The notes below the pieces were generated by a model. The model searched no databases and was not told the origin of the DNA. It saw only the letters and a list, made by a program, of their open reading frames with translations. From NCBI RefSeq assembly GCF_918797505.1, contig NC_092798.1, forward strand, positions 11,669,501-11,733,500: a DNA stretch of 64,000 nt. Reading direction: 5' to 3'. Within the stretch, counting starts at the first letter, position 1. Every line of letters starts with the position of its first letter. Origin of the DNA: Bemisia tabaci. Lineage: Eukaryota; Arthropoda; Insecta; Hemiptera; Aleyrodidae. The position numbers and the translations under genes were made by a program. This document shows, piece after piece, positions 52,230 to 62,569 of the stretch.

Positions 52230-54365
52230 GTCTTCACTAGTTACTAATTTCCAATTGATTATTTCAAATATCCGCTTTTATTTTAATTTTCTTTTTTTCT
52301 CATTGGAAAAGCCAACAAACCTCTACGCTCAAAATTTATGGAAAGTACTCAGTATTGGACAGTATCGAAACAAATATTACATGCGCATTCAAGAAATTAT
52401 TATATTTTTCTTACCATAGAATAAATTGTGGCCCAAGATTTGCTAAGAAAGGAAGTGTTTTTATCCTTTTGCATAAATATTAACGTATGAAACATTGTTG
52501 GTAAGGAGCATAAGTCTTGAAAATTTACCTCTAATCTATTTTCTGAGAAGAAGAACAAAGTAACAGTTATGCTTAAAATTTTTGTTGAATTCTGCCCTGT
52601 AGATACAAGGAATTTCTAAAATTTTAGTGCTACTGCCGAAAAGTTTTCAGTTCAACAATTAATTAAAAGTACGGTAGGTCGCAAACTGAAATATCTGTTA
52701 AAAGGTTGTGGTCAGTGATCTTCTCGAACGAAAGTGTTAAAATGATATAGCACAACATGCTTAATTTCTGACATTATAAAGGATAAATGAAAGAATTCTA
52801 GGAATGTCTTACTGCTCCTGTTACCCCACCCGAGTCTCAATCCTTAAAGGCGGTTTAAAGGTTTTGTCGTTAATCAGAAGTTCTGTAATTTTTGTCTTGC
52901 CTTTTGAATCCCTTCTTTCCTTGTTTTGTTTGTTGTCAAAGTTGTAATTTACATCACATGTTGCAGTTTCATTTTGTCTGAGGTACAACCATAACTCAAA
53001 ATCTCAACATCAAAAATTCTTCTAAGTTTTCATGTGACTGTTACTTGAATTCCATCCTTGTCACCAAATAAATTTTATTAAACCATCATTAAATTACCAA
53101 CATGAGTACCTGCGTTTTTTAAAGTGTTATAATTTTATGCACCTTATTTAAACCCAACACTAGAAAAATCTCATCAATCTTTTGATTTGTGAAATTTAGC
53201 ACAGACCACTTCAGATTGGAGAATGCTAATAACTCATGCAGAAGATTCATCTTTTCTGCATAAGTAGCTTTGATGTTAACTGGCAAAGGTACTGTAGTAC
53301 CCACCGATGAAAAAAACTGTTCCTGTATCTTTCATTTGAGCACTAGATGCAGGATGCTGTTTGCAATGGTTCAACGCGTTTGTACTTTCCCTTTCTAATA
53401 ATCAGCCATGTGTAAGTTTTCTTGCAAGGGTGAAGAATCAAACTCACAGTAAAGTTTTATGTTCGTTTCATTGAGATTGTCTTTAACGAGCTTTTTATTG
53501 AAAATTTTCACCATTCGATGAATTGCTTTAGAGTTAAGTTTGAACATCCAGCTAGTAAATTATGGGTTTTCTCTTTTCTTCCACAAATACGACACATGAA
53601 ATTGTTATTATTATAATATTTGAGCAATAATTTTGATGTTTTAACCTATTTTGAACACCCAGTGTAATGTATTTTTATGACCTTACCTGAGGTTCATTAA
53701 AGTAAGCTCAAATAAACCCTAAAAATCTCCTATTAGAATTTACTACAAATTCAACTCTCAAAATCTCTAAGTATATAAAGTTCCTTGTTTCAGATTGAAT
53801 CGGAGGGGAGGGGGGGGGGGGGGGGTCCATCTAATTTTTTTTTCCTTACTTACAGGAGGAGTGTCGTGTCGGTCTCCTTCTGCCAGTTTTCAGTTCGGCC
53901 TCAGAGGTTGGTCGGTCTTATCCAGCTTTAGATTTGGTAACGAAAATGCCATTAATAATTTTAGGGATTTTTAAATTAGACTGTTTTCCAATCATTGTAG
54001 GGAAAGAATAACGGACTCAGAAGCTGCATACGTAGGGATATCAGATTGGTGCAGCTTTCACTTTTAGAAGAGTCGTTTTTCCCGCCTCCAATTCAAAAGA
54101 AGGATGCCCCTCGTCAAGCAAGTTGACCAACCTTCTGAACTCTTCCATTCACCGAAGACCTTTTTTATAATAGAGTACCTTTATTTTGTATGAGAGCCTT
54201 TTTACGGCTAAATTTTTTTGGAAGTGTTTTAGAGATGTTACTAAAAATTGAAGTTGTCCAATTCATACATTATACCGTAATTTCCAAACATCAAAACACT
54301 GTAAAGTTGACAAATTGAGGACGAATATTTATGCTCAACGAAAGTTTAACTTGATTAGTGTAACA
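52230..54365. other. Spacer between the ankyrin gene and the LRWD1-like gene
   Basis: AT-rich with no supported coding exon. A G-rich run lies at 53801-53825. Just after it, an 84-nt open stretch between an acceptor (CTTACAG) and a GTAACG donor (about 53855-53938) resembles an exon but matches nothing I recognise. Confidence 0.4.
53801..53825 (+). repeat. G-rich tract ending in G16
   Basis: CGGAGGGGA followed by 16 G, in the spacer upstream of the LRWD1-like gene. Quadruplex-prone, and length may vary between reads. Confidence 0.85.
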
Positions 54366-54540
54366 ACCAATCAGAGGTCGTTTTAGTCATGACTGATGAT
54401 AAAGGACGTTTCTATTGGGCCATGGTGAGTGATTTACGCGCGCTAATGGCACGTGCCGACGACTGAGTGTCGAGTGTAAACAAAAGTAGTGTGAATGAAG
54501 ATTGAAGAAGCCAAAAAGTTCCGGCCTCTAATTATTTAGG
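54366..54540 (+). promoter_or_regulatory. Probable promoter and 5' UTR of the LRWD1-like gene
   Basis: Within 240 bp upstream of the first ATG lie a CCAAT box (ACCAATCAG at 54366-54374), an inverted CCAAT (ATTGG at 54414-54418), a CpG-rich stretch (TTACGCGCGC) and a palindromic E-box CACGTG at 54450-54455. CpG is otherwise sparse nearby. No TATA box is evident. This supports the exon at 54598 being the true first coding exon. Motif-based inference only. Confidence 0.45.
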
Positions 54541-54597
54541 TTCTCATTCTCACTTGCCCCGAAATTGTTTATTCCTCTCTGCATTTGTACATTGATA

Positions 54598-56537
54598 ATG
54601 GATTTTGATCCTATGCTCTTCTTTCGCTGCCATTCATGTAAGTCTGATCCCGAACCCGGAGCAGACACCAGTACCCAGGTATGTATGTCTGAACATCGAT
54701 TTCAGTGTTACAATGTGCCTTGACTTACGCATTCGTCTTTGAATTGACCTGTTCGCCTTCCAATCGAAAAATTTACTCGCACATGTATTTAGAACAGTCA
54801 CTTATAGACGTCATAGATATTTGCATCTCATCACTATTTACACTGCATGCCAGGCATGAGGACAGCCTCCGTGAAGTCACTCCGTGACGATAAGGTGTCA
54901 GTGCAGCACGTATTCATTAGCTACCGCAAGGTACTTTAGTTGTTCCATTTGTTCAATGCTCCCCTAAGAGTTCAGGCCCTAATCATTATGGGTGGTGGTA
55001 TCAGAAGTTTTTTCATTCGCTCTATCGTCACCCTTCAATATTTTCTGTGTTACTTAGGCTCGATCTCTGATGACCAGTGAATAGATCCTTCGCTGATAGT
55101 AAAAGTTTAAGAATTTCTGTAGATAGCTTTCATCTACTCCCCATTCAGAACGCTCAAAGTGAATGAGGATAGATCGATGTTTCACTTTTCCACGTTGAGG
55201 TTATGTCTTAAGTATTCAGAGCCTATAGTTTGAAGTCTCCTCTATATACCTCGCCTGTCACTGACTACGATTTGATCCTAAAGCAATTTTGATTGCGCTG
55301 CATGCTCATAAGACATGGTTCGTAAGCAATCTTATGCCAAAATTTTTGGTGCTTTTCTCTTCAGTTTAAATTTTTTCTATGAGGGCGATAGAGATAGCTC
55401 ATTGCGCAAGAGGACTATCTGCAATTGCTGAGAAGGTTACTTCTTGTTGTTCTCATCAGGGTCATTTCTCCTAACCTTAATTTTTTCTGGGATCAAGTTT
55501 TGGAGCTTCAGAAACTACACAGGCTGATCCAGGCATTTCTTAGTTATCAAAGATTGAACGCAAGATTAACTGGAGTATACTTAGACCTCAAGAAATCCGA
55601 TTTTTATTGTCTTAAAGCCCCCCAATCTTTGAAAGGGGGGGGGGGGTAATAGGGAAATCCTGTTTTTTGAAGTCAAGTATCCCGGCAAAATTTTGAAATT
55701 AATCCATTGAAATTAAAAAAATTGGAAAATTTATAAAAACAGTTGTTACCAAGAAGTCTAGCATTGGCCCATTCTTGTCCAAATTATTGACCAGGTGGAG
55801 GAAAGAGCCCCCTCAACACACTACCAGATCGCCGATGAATGTGGAAGTGTGGGAATAAATATGTTTTCTCAGGTAATTAGCCCTGAAGAATCGGACTTTG
55901 ATATTCCATGGCCCTCTGAAGCAAGGATGCATACTTTCAGCAAATAAAGTATCAACTTGCTCTAACATGTTTTGTCTATTTTACAGGTGTGGTACTGTGA
56001 TTTCATGCCTGATCCAAAAAACCCATCACAAAACTCCAATTTCGTTGCAACAGTAGGCGGACAAGCCATCTGTATTATAGACCTCAAAGAGATGAAAGTC
56101 TGGAAAAATTTTTATTGCAATAAAAGTTCTCCGTAAGTTATACAATTTTTCCCTATTTCTTTAAATCAGTATCAGGGGCATAATTGAAGGATGGGAAGGG
56201 GGTAGTGAACTCACGACAATTAAACACCAAAAATATACTTTTTCACAAGTTTCAAGGCAAAAACAGCAGTTTTCTTTGATATGCTACTAATTAAAGATAA
56301 ATGTAAAAAATGACATTAATTGCAATCATAAATGCAGATTGATTTTTTAAGTAAATAAGATAAAAACTCTAAGAGGCTAAATTCGAAAGTACCCTAAAAA
56401 TCCTAAAAATGTCCAATATTACATTCCTACTCTTTCAAATCCTACTCAGCTCGAAATAACCTCATTTGTCTATAGATGGCTGTAAATTCCAAAAAAATTT
56501 GAACAAAGGAATAGAAGCCACAAACCCCCCCCCCCCC

Positions 56538-56584
<47 letters not shown>

Positions 56585-59500
56585 AAGTATTCTGAGTAAT
56601 TGTTCAGCTGAAAGTTGATGGTATTGGACCTATGCATCAAATTTAAATTTTATGATCAGACTTTAGCCGCCACAAGCCTTTTTGTATTTTCAGATATTTG
56701 TAACGCAGACCCTTGCTCACAGTGAACATGGGTATCGATTATTATTGGACATGTTGAAGTGGGCACTTTTGCAATGGATATTTTACTAAAGGAATTTTTA
56801 CGATTGGACATTTCAATGTCTCCCGCACAGAGGAACGTTTGTCAATTGCGCTGTTCCATTGTTTCTTACTGACATTTCATTTTTTAGAGGGGATTTTGTC
56901 GTATGAACTTGCCCCAAATTTGCAGTAATTTTTCCGCACACTTGCGAGAAATGACACATTTTTAGGCAAATTCGTGCAATGGCTCGTCCATAAAGAAATA
57001 AATCGTGGAAATATTAAAACAGTTCAGACAGGATACATTCCCTCGTCCGGAAGACAATGATTTTTGACTGAACATTTTCATCTATCATGCTTTCGAATCA
57101 TGGGCGATCTCTTTTATTTCAGTTACTCCAATGTAAAATTTTAAGCATTAGAAGTATGCATTTTGATGTGCCCATTTCACAGAACGCAGTTCACTCCATT
57201 GCCCATGCTCCGTCATATGGTGTGCCAACACCCCAGCGCAAGTGCTTATTGTTCTTCGGATGAAAGTAAATGATTGCACCTTTATGCAATTTAATCTATA
57301 TTCATCTGTCTTTGTTTCTGTATTTTCCAGAAAAGAAGAATTTTTCTGTTCTGTGTGGATTAATGTGCCTTACAATGAATTTGATTCTGCACTTCTACTG
57401 GCAGCTGGCAGTAATAGAGGCAAACTTTATTTCCTTTCTATGGACCAAGATTATAGCGCAGGGGAAATCAGTGTAGTAGTACCTCCCAAAAAAGGGAGAA
57501 AAAAGGATGGGATTGCAGTTAATTCTGTCTGTGTTCATATTGATGAAAAAAAGAAAGAGACATTGCTCTGTAAGTGAAATTAAATAATGAATTTCTTCTT
57601 CTTTCAGAATTAAATAGTATGTAACCAATTGATTGAGTCCGAGTCAATGAAAAAAAAAAAAAGAAGAAGATCATTTCAGTTGTCAGAATGACCAAATCTA
57701 GGCATAAGCAGCTTAGGGTGGCAAATTTTGGGGGGCAGCTAAAATACGTTGAAAGAGAAAAAATTAGGCTGCTGCGCCATACTGGCGGTAAGGTAGTGCA
57801 ACAACGTGGAGGTTTAATAAAAAGAGCAAGCTTGGTCAGTAACCTGTAGTTGTTGTTCAGAGTGCATTTAGTTTACAAGCATCTTTCGAGATTTTTTCGA
57901 ACATTATCAAGCCTTGAAAAACGATTTTGAAGTTGAGTATTTTGAGCTCTCATTCAAATGCACATCACCAAAAAAGTCACGTTTCAGGCCAAACGAGTCT
58001 GCTTTTGGAGATTTTAGTAATATTCTGCCCTTGTAAGTGATCATCAGTAATTTTATCAGCCGTCAGTAAGTTATCATTCTACTATGTGGAGAGAAAGTGT
58101 AAATGAAAGTTCTTGTGCACATGCAGCTTAAAGTATCGAAAATTTGACTCTATATGGAGGAAGTATGTTAAAATGAGTGTCTCAAAAAGGCACAAGTGTA
58201 TATGTATTCGTTTTCTTATTCTTTTTTCGTTCAAATTGTAAGAAAATTTCTAAATCAGTCACAATCTGATCTTAAAATCGGAATCTTCTCACTTATTAAT
58301 TTTTCTGACCTCCGAAATTTAGAATGGGTCAATTAAAATAATTTTCACTGTTTTTCTCAAATTCTCACCCCTGGCAGTTAAGTCTTTTTGACATTGATCG
58401 ATTCAAATGCCCTCTTCTCTCTTTGATACATGATATGTACATCAAAAATTTTCAAGGAAAGGTCAATACAAGTTGATGTGACACTGAAATTAATTGTTTG
58501 ACTATGGGCCTGTTGCAAACTTTTGCTAGAGCCAAAATAAGAGTTGTCTCTTATAGATAATGCCTCAAAAATCACGATGAGTGCATTGGCAAAGTCTGAA
58601 ATGCACTCATAACTGCACAATCTGCGTAAGAAATTTGCGTTTTTTTAAGCTTCCCGCTTCAAAAACGATACTACGGCACAATTGAACATTTTGTTAGAGG
58701 AGTCGCTCCATTGTCGGCGATATTCATCATGGCCGACGCTTACGCGCAGTTCCGCGCGTAATTTGAGGAGAGTTCAAAGTCAATCAATTCGGGCGTGGAA
58801 AACATAAACGTTAAAACACGCCGATTGTTATCTGGTCTAATCCAGTTCAGGTATTATCTTGTCCCATCACACGTGTTTTGGCGGATTGGCGTCGGCCATG
58901 ATGAGTATTGCCGACGATGGAACGACTCCTCTTACAAAATGTTCACCTGTGCCATAGTATCGCTTTTGAAGCGGGAAGCTCAAAAAACCGCAAATTTTTT
59001 ACGCAGACTGTGAAGTTATGAGTGCATTTCAGACTTTGCCGATGCGCTCATCGTGATTTTTGAGGCATTATCTATAAGAAACAACTCTTATTTTTGCTCT
59101 AGCAAAAGTTTGCAACAGGCCCATTGTGGCCAAGCAGACTTTAGGTGTTTATTAAGAGAAAAATTTAAATTTGCAAGTGCAGAAAACGCTCATTTCCCTT
59201 TTTTGAATTGACTTCGGAAATTCTTGTTTCTGCATGAGTCCATTTTAGATTCGTGGTTTTAAGCCATGCTTGGTTTAATCTTGTCTTCAATCATTTTTTT
59301 TTTCAGGTGGTCTTTCTTGTGGTCTTGTCTTTGCATATGATATGCAATGTGCGACGAAACAAGTTGAGCAAAAAACTCTCATCGAAGTCCAGGCTAAATC
59401 CCTAGGTAGTTTTTCTCTTCCGACGCAGAAAGTTGCGGGTAGTTTTTCTGCTCCGGCGCAGGTGTTGCAATTAGTATTCTGCCCAACAACTCAATTCATT

Positions 59501-62500
59501 CTAATTGCAAGTGACACTGGATTGTATGGCGTTCACATGCCATCTTGTGATCAGATCGCGAGCAACAAGTAAGTTGTAAATCAGCCTCTGCTCCAGTGCC
59601 AGATTTTCTTTTCCAGGGGTTGAAGATGGTACTTCTCGCAATTTTCAATTCACAGTGATAGCATGCACTGCAATTTGAAAATCCCAGTCAAAAATCACTG
59701 TTTACCGGGGAGATTATTCTGTCGATGTAGTGTTAATGGCACCTAGCTCGCATGAAAAAAATCACAGTGAAAATCAGTGTTAGCAAAGAGATTCTGTAGA
59801 TACAGTGTTACTGGCCTGTAACTTGCACTAAAAAATCACAGTGAAATTCACCGTTAGCGAAGAGGGGGAGAGGAAGGGTCTGCCTTGTGTAAGTTTACAT
59901 TCTGCGACAAGATCTGTCCATAGCGTAAAGTTCTTTTTCAGTTCTTTCATAAGTTCTTTCTCTCCCCCTCTCGTAGAACGGCAACTTTCACTGTGATTTT
60001 TGACTGTGATATTCAGGGGTTCATCGTCATCTAGGTGATGTCGTGATCACGATTGATTATGCTGCAGCTGCTTCAATTAAAAATTACTCATTTACATGAA
60101 TATGAACCAGGAGAAAAACTGGGAGGGTCTACTTTCAGTTTACATTTGAATTATAGCAAATGAATTATTAATTATTCATTGATCTTGAAAGAGTGAAAAA
60201 TCGCATTTTAACGTAATCTTTGTTGTTGCGAGAAATCACCCGTGATCATTGGGTGGGTGGAGCAAACAGCAAAATGAACGGCCAAATTGTGATTGGTGAT
60301 CCGATGGGATCACGCAGGGTTGCTCTGCTTCAAGAACTAAATTCCTCATCCATATCATTAAAATTTAGAAAAAAACAGACTAGATTTATCTTCTATCTGT
60401 GTTCGGATTCATTTAGAGCTACTGGAAATTTTCTTGTTAAAGGAATGAAAAAATAGCAAACAAGCAGGTGCTGTTTAAAACTCACAGTGATTGTTAATGG
60501 ACCACTAGACAAGGTACGAATTTCGGCATTCTGATACATGTTTCATAACTAAAATTTCACGAAGAACACGATGTGCACAGCAAAAATTACCGAAATTAAC
60601 TCCTTACGAAGATATTTAATGTTTCTTGATGCGTGCATTCCAACCACCCGCTCATGAAAACTCAATGCTCTACGTGATTCACATCGCGCGCTAAACGTTA
60701 TCATGACAGTCTCTGCGATACAAAAATCTGGCAACCTCAATCTTGACGCTTTGGCTCAGCTATAGCAAATTGCTAATAGTTTGAACAGCACATGGTGGGA
60801 AAGGAACATTGCTCGATTGAGAAGCTTGCTGAAACCATTGTAGTGCACGATTTGACTCGCGTAGAGCTTCGAGTTTCTTGTGAGCGGGCAGTTCAAATTC
60901 CTCGTAACCAATGTGAAATAAAAACGTTAATATCTTCGTTAGGAGTTGGTTTCAGTCATTTTCGTTATGTGAATCGTGTTCTGCGTGAAATTCTGGTTAA
61001 GAAACATGTATCAGATTGCTTAAATTCGTACCTTGTCCAGTGGTCCATTGCTAATTAAAAATCACAGTGATTTTTCACTGCGATCGCAATCACGGGCACA
61101 TCTCTACCAGGGGTCCTAAGCACTTCTAAAACAGATCTATGGAGAAAAGCAGGGGCAGTATGAGGCGACATTATTGTGTCAAAAAGGCGGTTCACAAATG
61201 CTAACATGTGTTAACAGGTGGACCACATTGCCAAGAAACTTCCAAAAAATTGATCAGTGTATCCTATGTGATCCTTTGAAAAAGTAGAACGAGTATTTGG
61301 ATGATCTGGGAATGTTACAATTGATGTAGTAGGTTTTACCTTTAATATCTTCTGTTTAAAAGGAATTTAAATTTCAGTAAGGAATAGTGGTAACTCTCGT
61401 AAAAGTGGATGCAATTAAGCATGACCAACCAATCTACAAAAACATTTGTAAAAATGTGTATCCTTGAAAGTATTTTATTAGATTGGAGGTTGTTTTTTAA
61501 AACTTTCTTCGTAAACAGTTCCAGTAGATAGCCCAACTGTTTTCTCTTGGATAAGTTATCGATCAATAAGTCGAAGTACTAGTATTTGTTTTGTTTTATT
61601 CATTGATAATGGTATCTACGTGACATCATTGACATTTACTACACTTCTTTTGTGACATTCTACTTATTTATCCATCATTGATAGACAGTTTGAAGGCCTG
61701 ATAAGGTAATGAAAAGAAAAAGAGAAACAAAGCAGGAACACTTGAAGAAAATTCTAATATTGGCAACACTGAAGAAGTAAGAAAGAAATGGAACAAAATG
61801 AGAGGTTAGCCAGGCGAAAAAAGAAAATTGATACAGCAAACAACCACCAATCTTCGTGTGAAAGAACTGAAGACCAAACTAATAAGCTTCATATAATTTA
61901 GAGGTCCTCCTTACAACTTGATGCGTTCTTTCTCACTCTCATTGTCAGTTTAAATTTTCTAAAACGCATCTTAGCCCCAGAACTTCAGTGTTCTGCTTAC
62001 CTTTTTCAAAATTGACCTATTCAGGATAGCATGAATCGTATCAACTAGTCACGATGTCAATTGCAGTTTAGTTGCGTTTCAAGAAATTTTATTTTTGTAA
62101 ATGGACTATGCTCTTTGATTACTTTAAAATGAACGTATGTCAGAATGGTTTCATGGGCCTTTTTGATCCTGAAGTTAAAGTTGAAGTTAAAGTTTATATA
62201 TATATTTAAGACAAAAGTTTATATTAAAGGCCGCAATTGAAACTTGCATTCCAGGGGATCTGAAGCAAATGAAAGTCATATATCCGTGAGGTTTCTTATT
62301 CCACTCTGTTTTCAGGCATAAAATTTTCAAATTTAAACGGCCTGATGAGTACAGGAAGGGGGAACACGATCTCAGTGACTCAGTCCAGGTTATTGGAGAT
62401 GGTCTAATCAGCGTGAAGTACGCTCTTCATGGTGCCATCTTCATTTTTGATTTAAATCACTGCACCATGAACAAGAACGAGAAAGAGCCGACTATGGACT

Positions 62501-62569
62501 TTGTACCGCGGTATGTTCTGGAGTGGAGCAACACCGATAACTACTTTCTCAACATTGGCGTGAGCAGAG
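54598..62569 (+). CDS. LRWD1: LRWD1/ORCA-like WD-repeat protein, 5' part (five exons), runs beyond the window
   Basis: Exons 54598-54678, 55987-56132, 57331-57569, 59307-59568 and 62316-62569 join in frame with GT-AG borders to about 327 residues; the last exon ends in phase 1 with no stop, so the gene continues to the right. FDPMLFFRCHS followed by QVWYCDFMPD and VATVGGQAICIIDL, then EEFFCSVW and LLLAAGSNRGKLYFL, matches the WD region of vertebrate LRWD1 (ORCA), which binds the origin recognition complex and repressive histone marks. Later exons give CPTTQFILIASDTGLYGVHMP and YVLEWSNTDNYFLNIGVSRG. The vertebrate protein has leucine-rich repeats before this part; none was found here. WD beta-propeller membership is likely; the exact orthology is inferred from remembered family motifs. 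Confidence 0.75.
55580..55925 (+). repeat. Dispersed repeat family B, degenerate copy with G12 tract
   Basis: The blocks GACCTCAAGAAATCCGATTT, TAGCATTGGCCCATTCTTG and ATATGTTTTCTCAGGTAATTAG correspond to family B blocks in the same order. A G12 tract lies at 55635-55646. The copy sits just before exon 2 of the LRWD1-like gene. Confidence 0.45.
56525..56579 (+). repeat. C14 followed directly by A41
   Basis: A run of 14 C runs straight into 41 A, in the intron after exon 2 of the LRWD1-like gene. It could be a simple-sequence expansion or the poly(A) tail of an old retroposed insert; no source transcript is recognisable to its left. Confidence 0.9.
58504..59123. mobile_element. Large foldback element (620 bp) with arms of about 237 bp
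   Basis: The ends ATGGGCCTGTTGCAAAC and GTTTGCAACAGGCCCAT are exact inverses. Arms 58504-58741 and 58888-59123 pair with scattered mismatches, through AACTCTTATTTT, AGCTTCCCGCTTC and GGAGTCG-like blocks to GGCCGACGC. The centre is about 145 nt. No coding sequence. It lies in the intron between exons 3 and 4 of the LRWD1-like gene. Confidence 0.75.
59640..61105. repeat. AATCACAGTGA repeat field, split by a nested MITE
   Basis: The core AATCACAGTGA or its inverse TCACTGTGATT recurs many times, first in direct tandem units of about 80 bp (59674-59866, each with an AGCRAAGAG-like and a GTAGTGTTAMTGG-like block), then inverted near 59985-60010 and again at 61055-61080. CCAGGGGT occurs at both outer edges (near 59617 and 61110). 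The MITE at 60496-61049 interrupts it. Confidence 0.5.
60496..61049. mobile_element. MITE/foldback element, family A, copy 2 (554 bp), nested
   Basis: Almost the same sequence as 98-651, including both terminal inverted repeats (AATGGACCACTAGACAAGG and CCTTGTCCAGTGGTCCATT) and the internal CACATCGCGCGCTAAACG. It lies in an intron of the LRWD1-like gene, inside the AATCACAGTGA repeat field at 59640-61105, so it inserted after that repeat formed. Confidence 0.8.

Noticed and set aside
53855..53938. 84-nt stretch with exon-like borders after the G16 tract
   Set aside because: No family match, and no frame link to the ankyrin or LRWD1-like genes could be shown.
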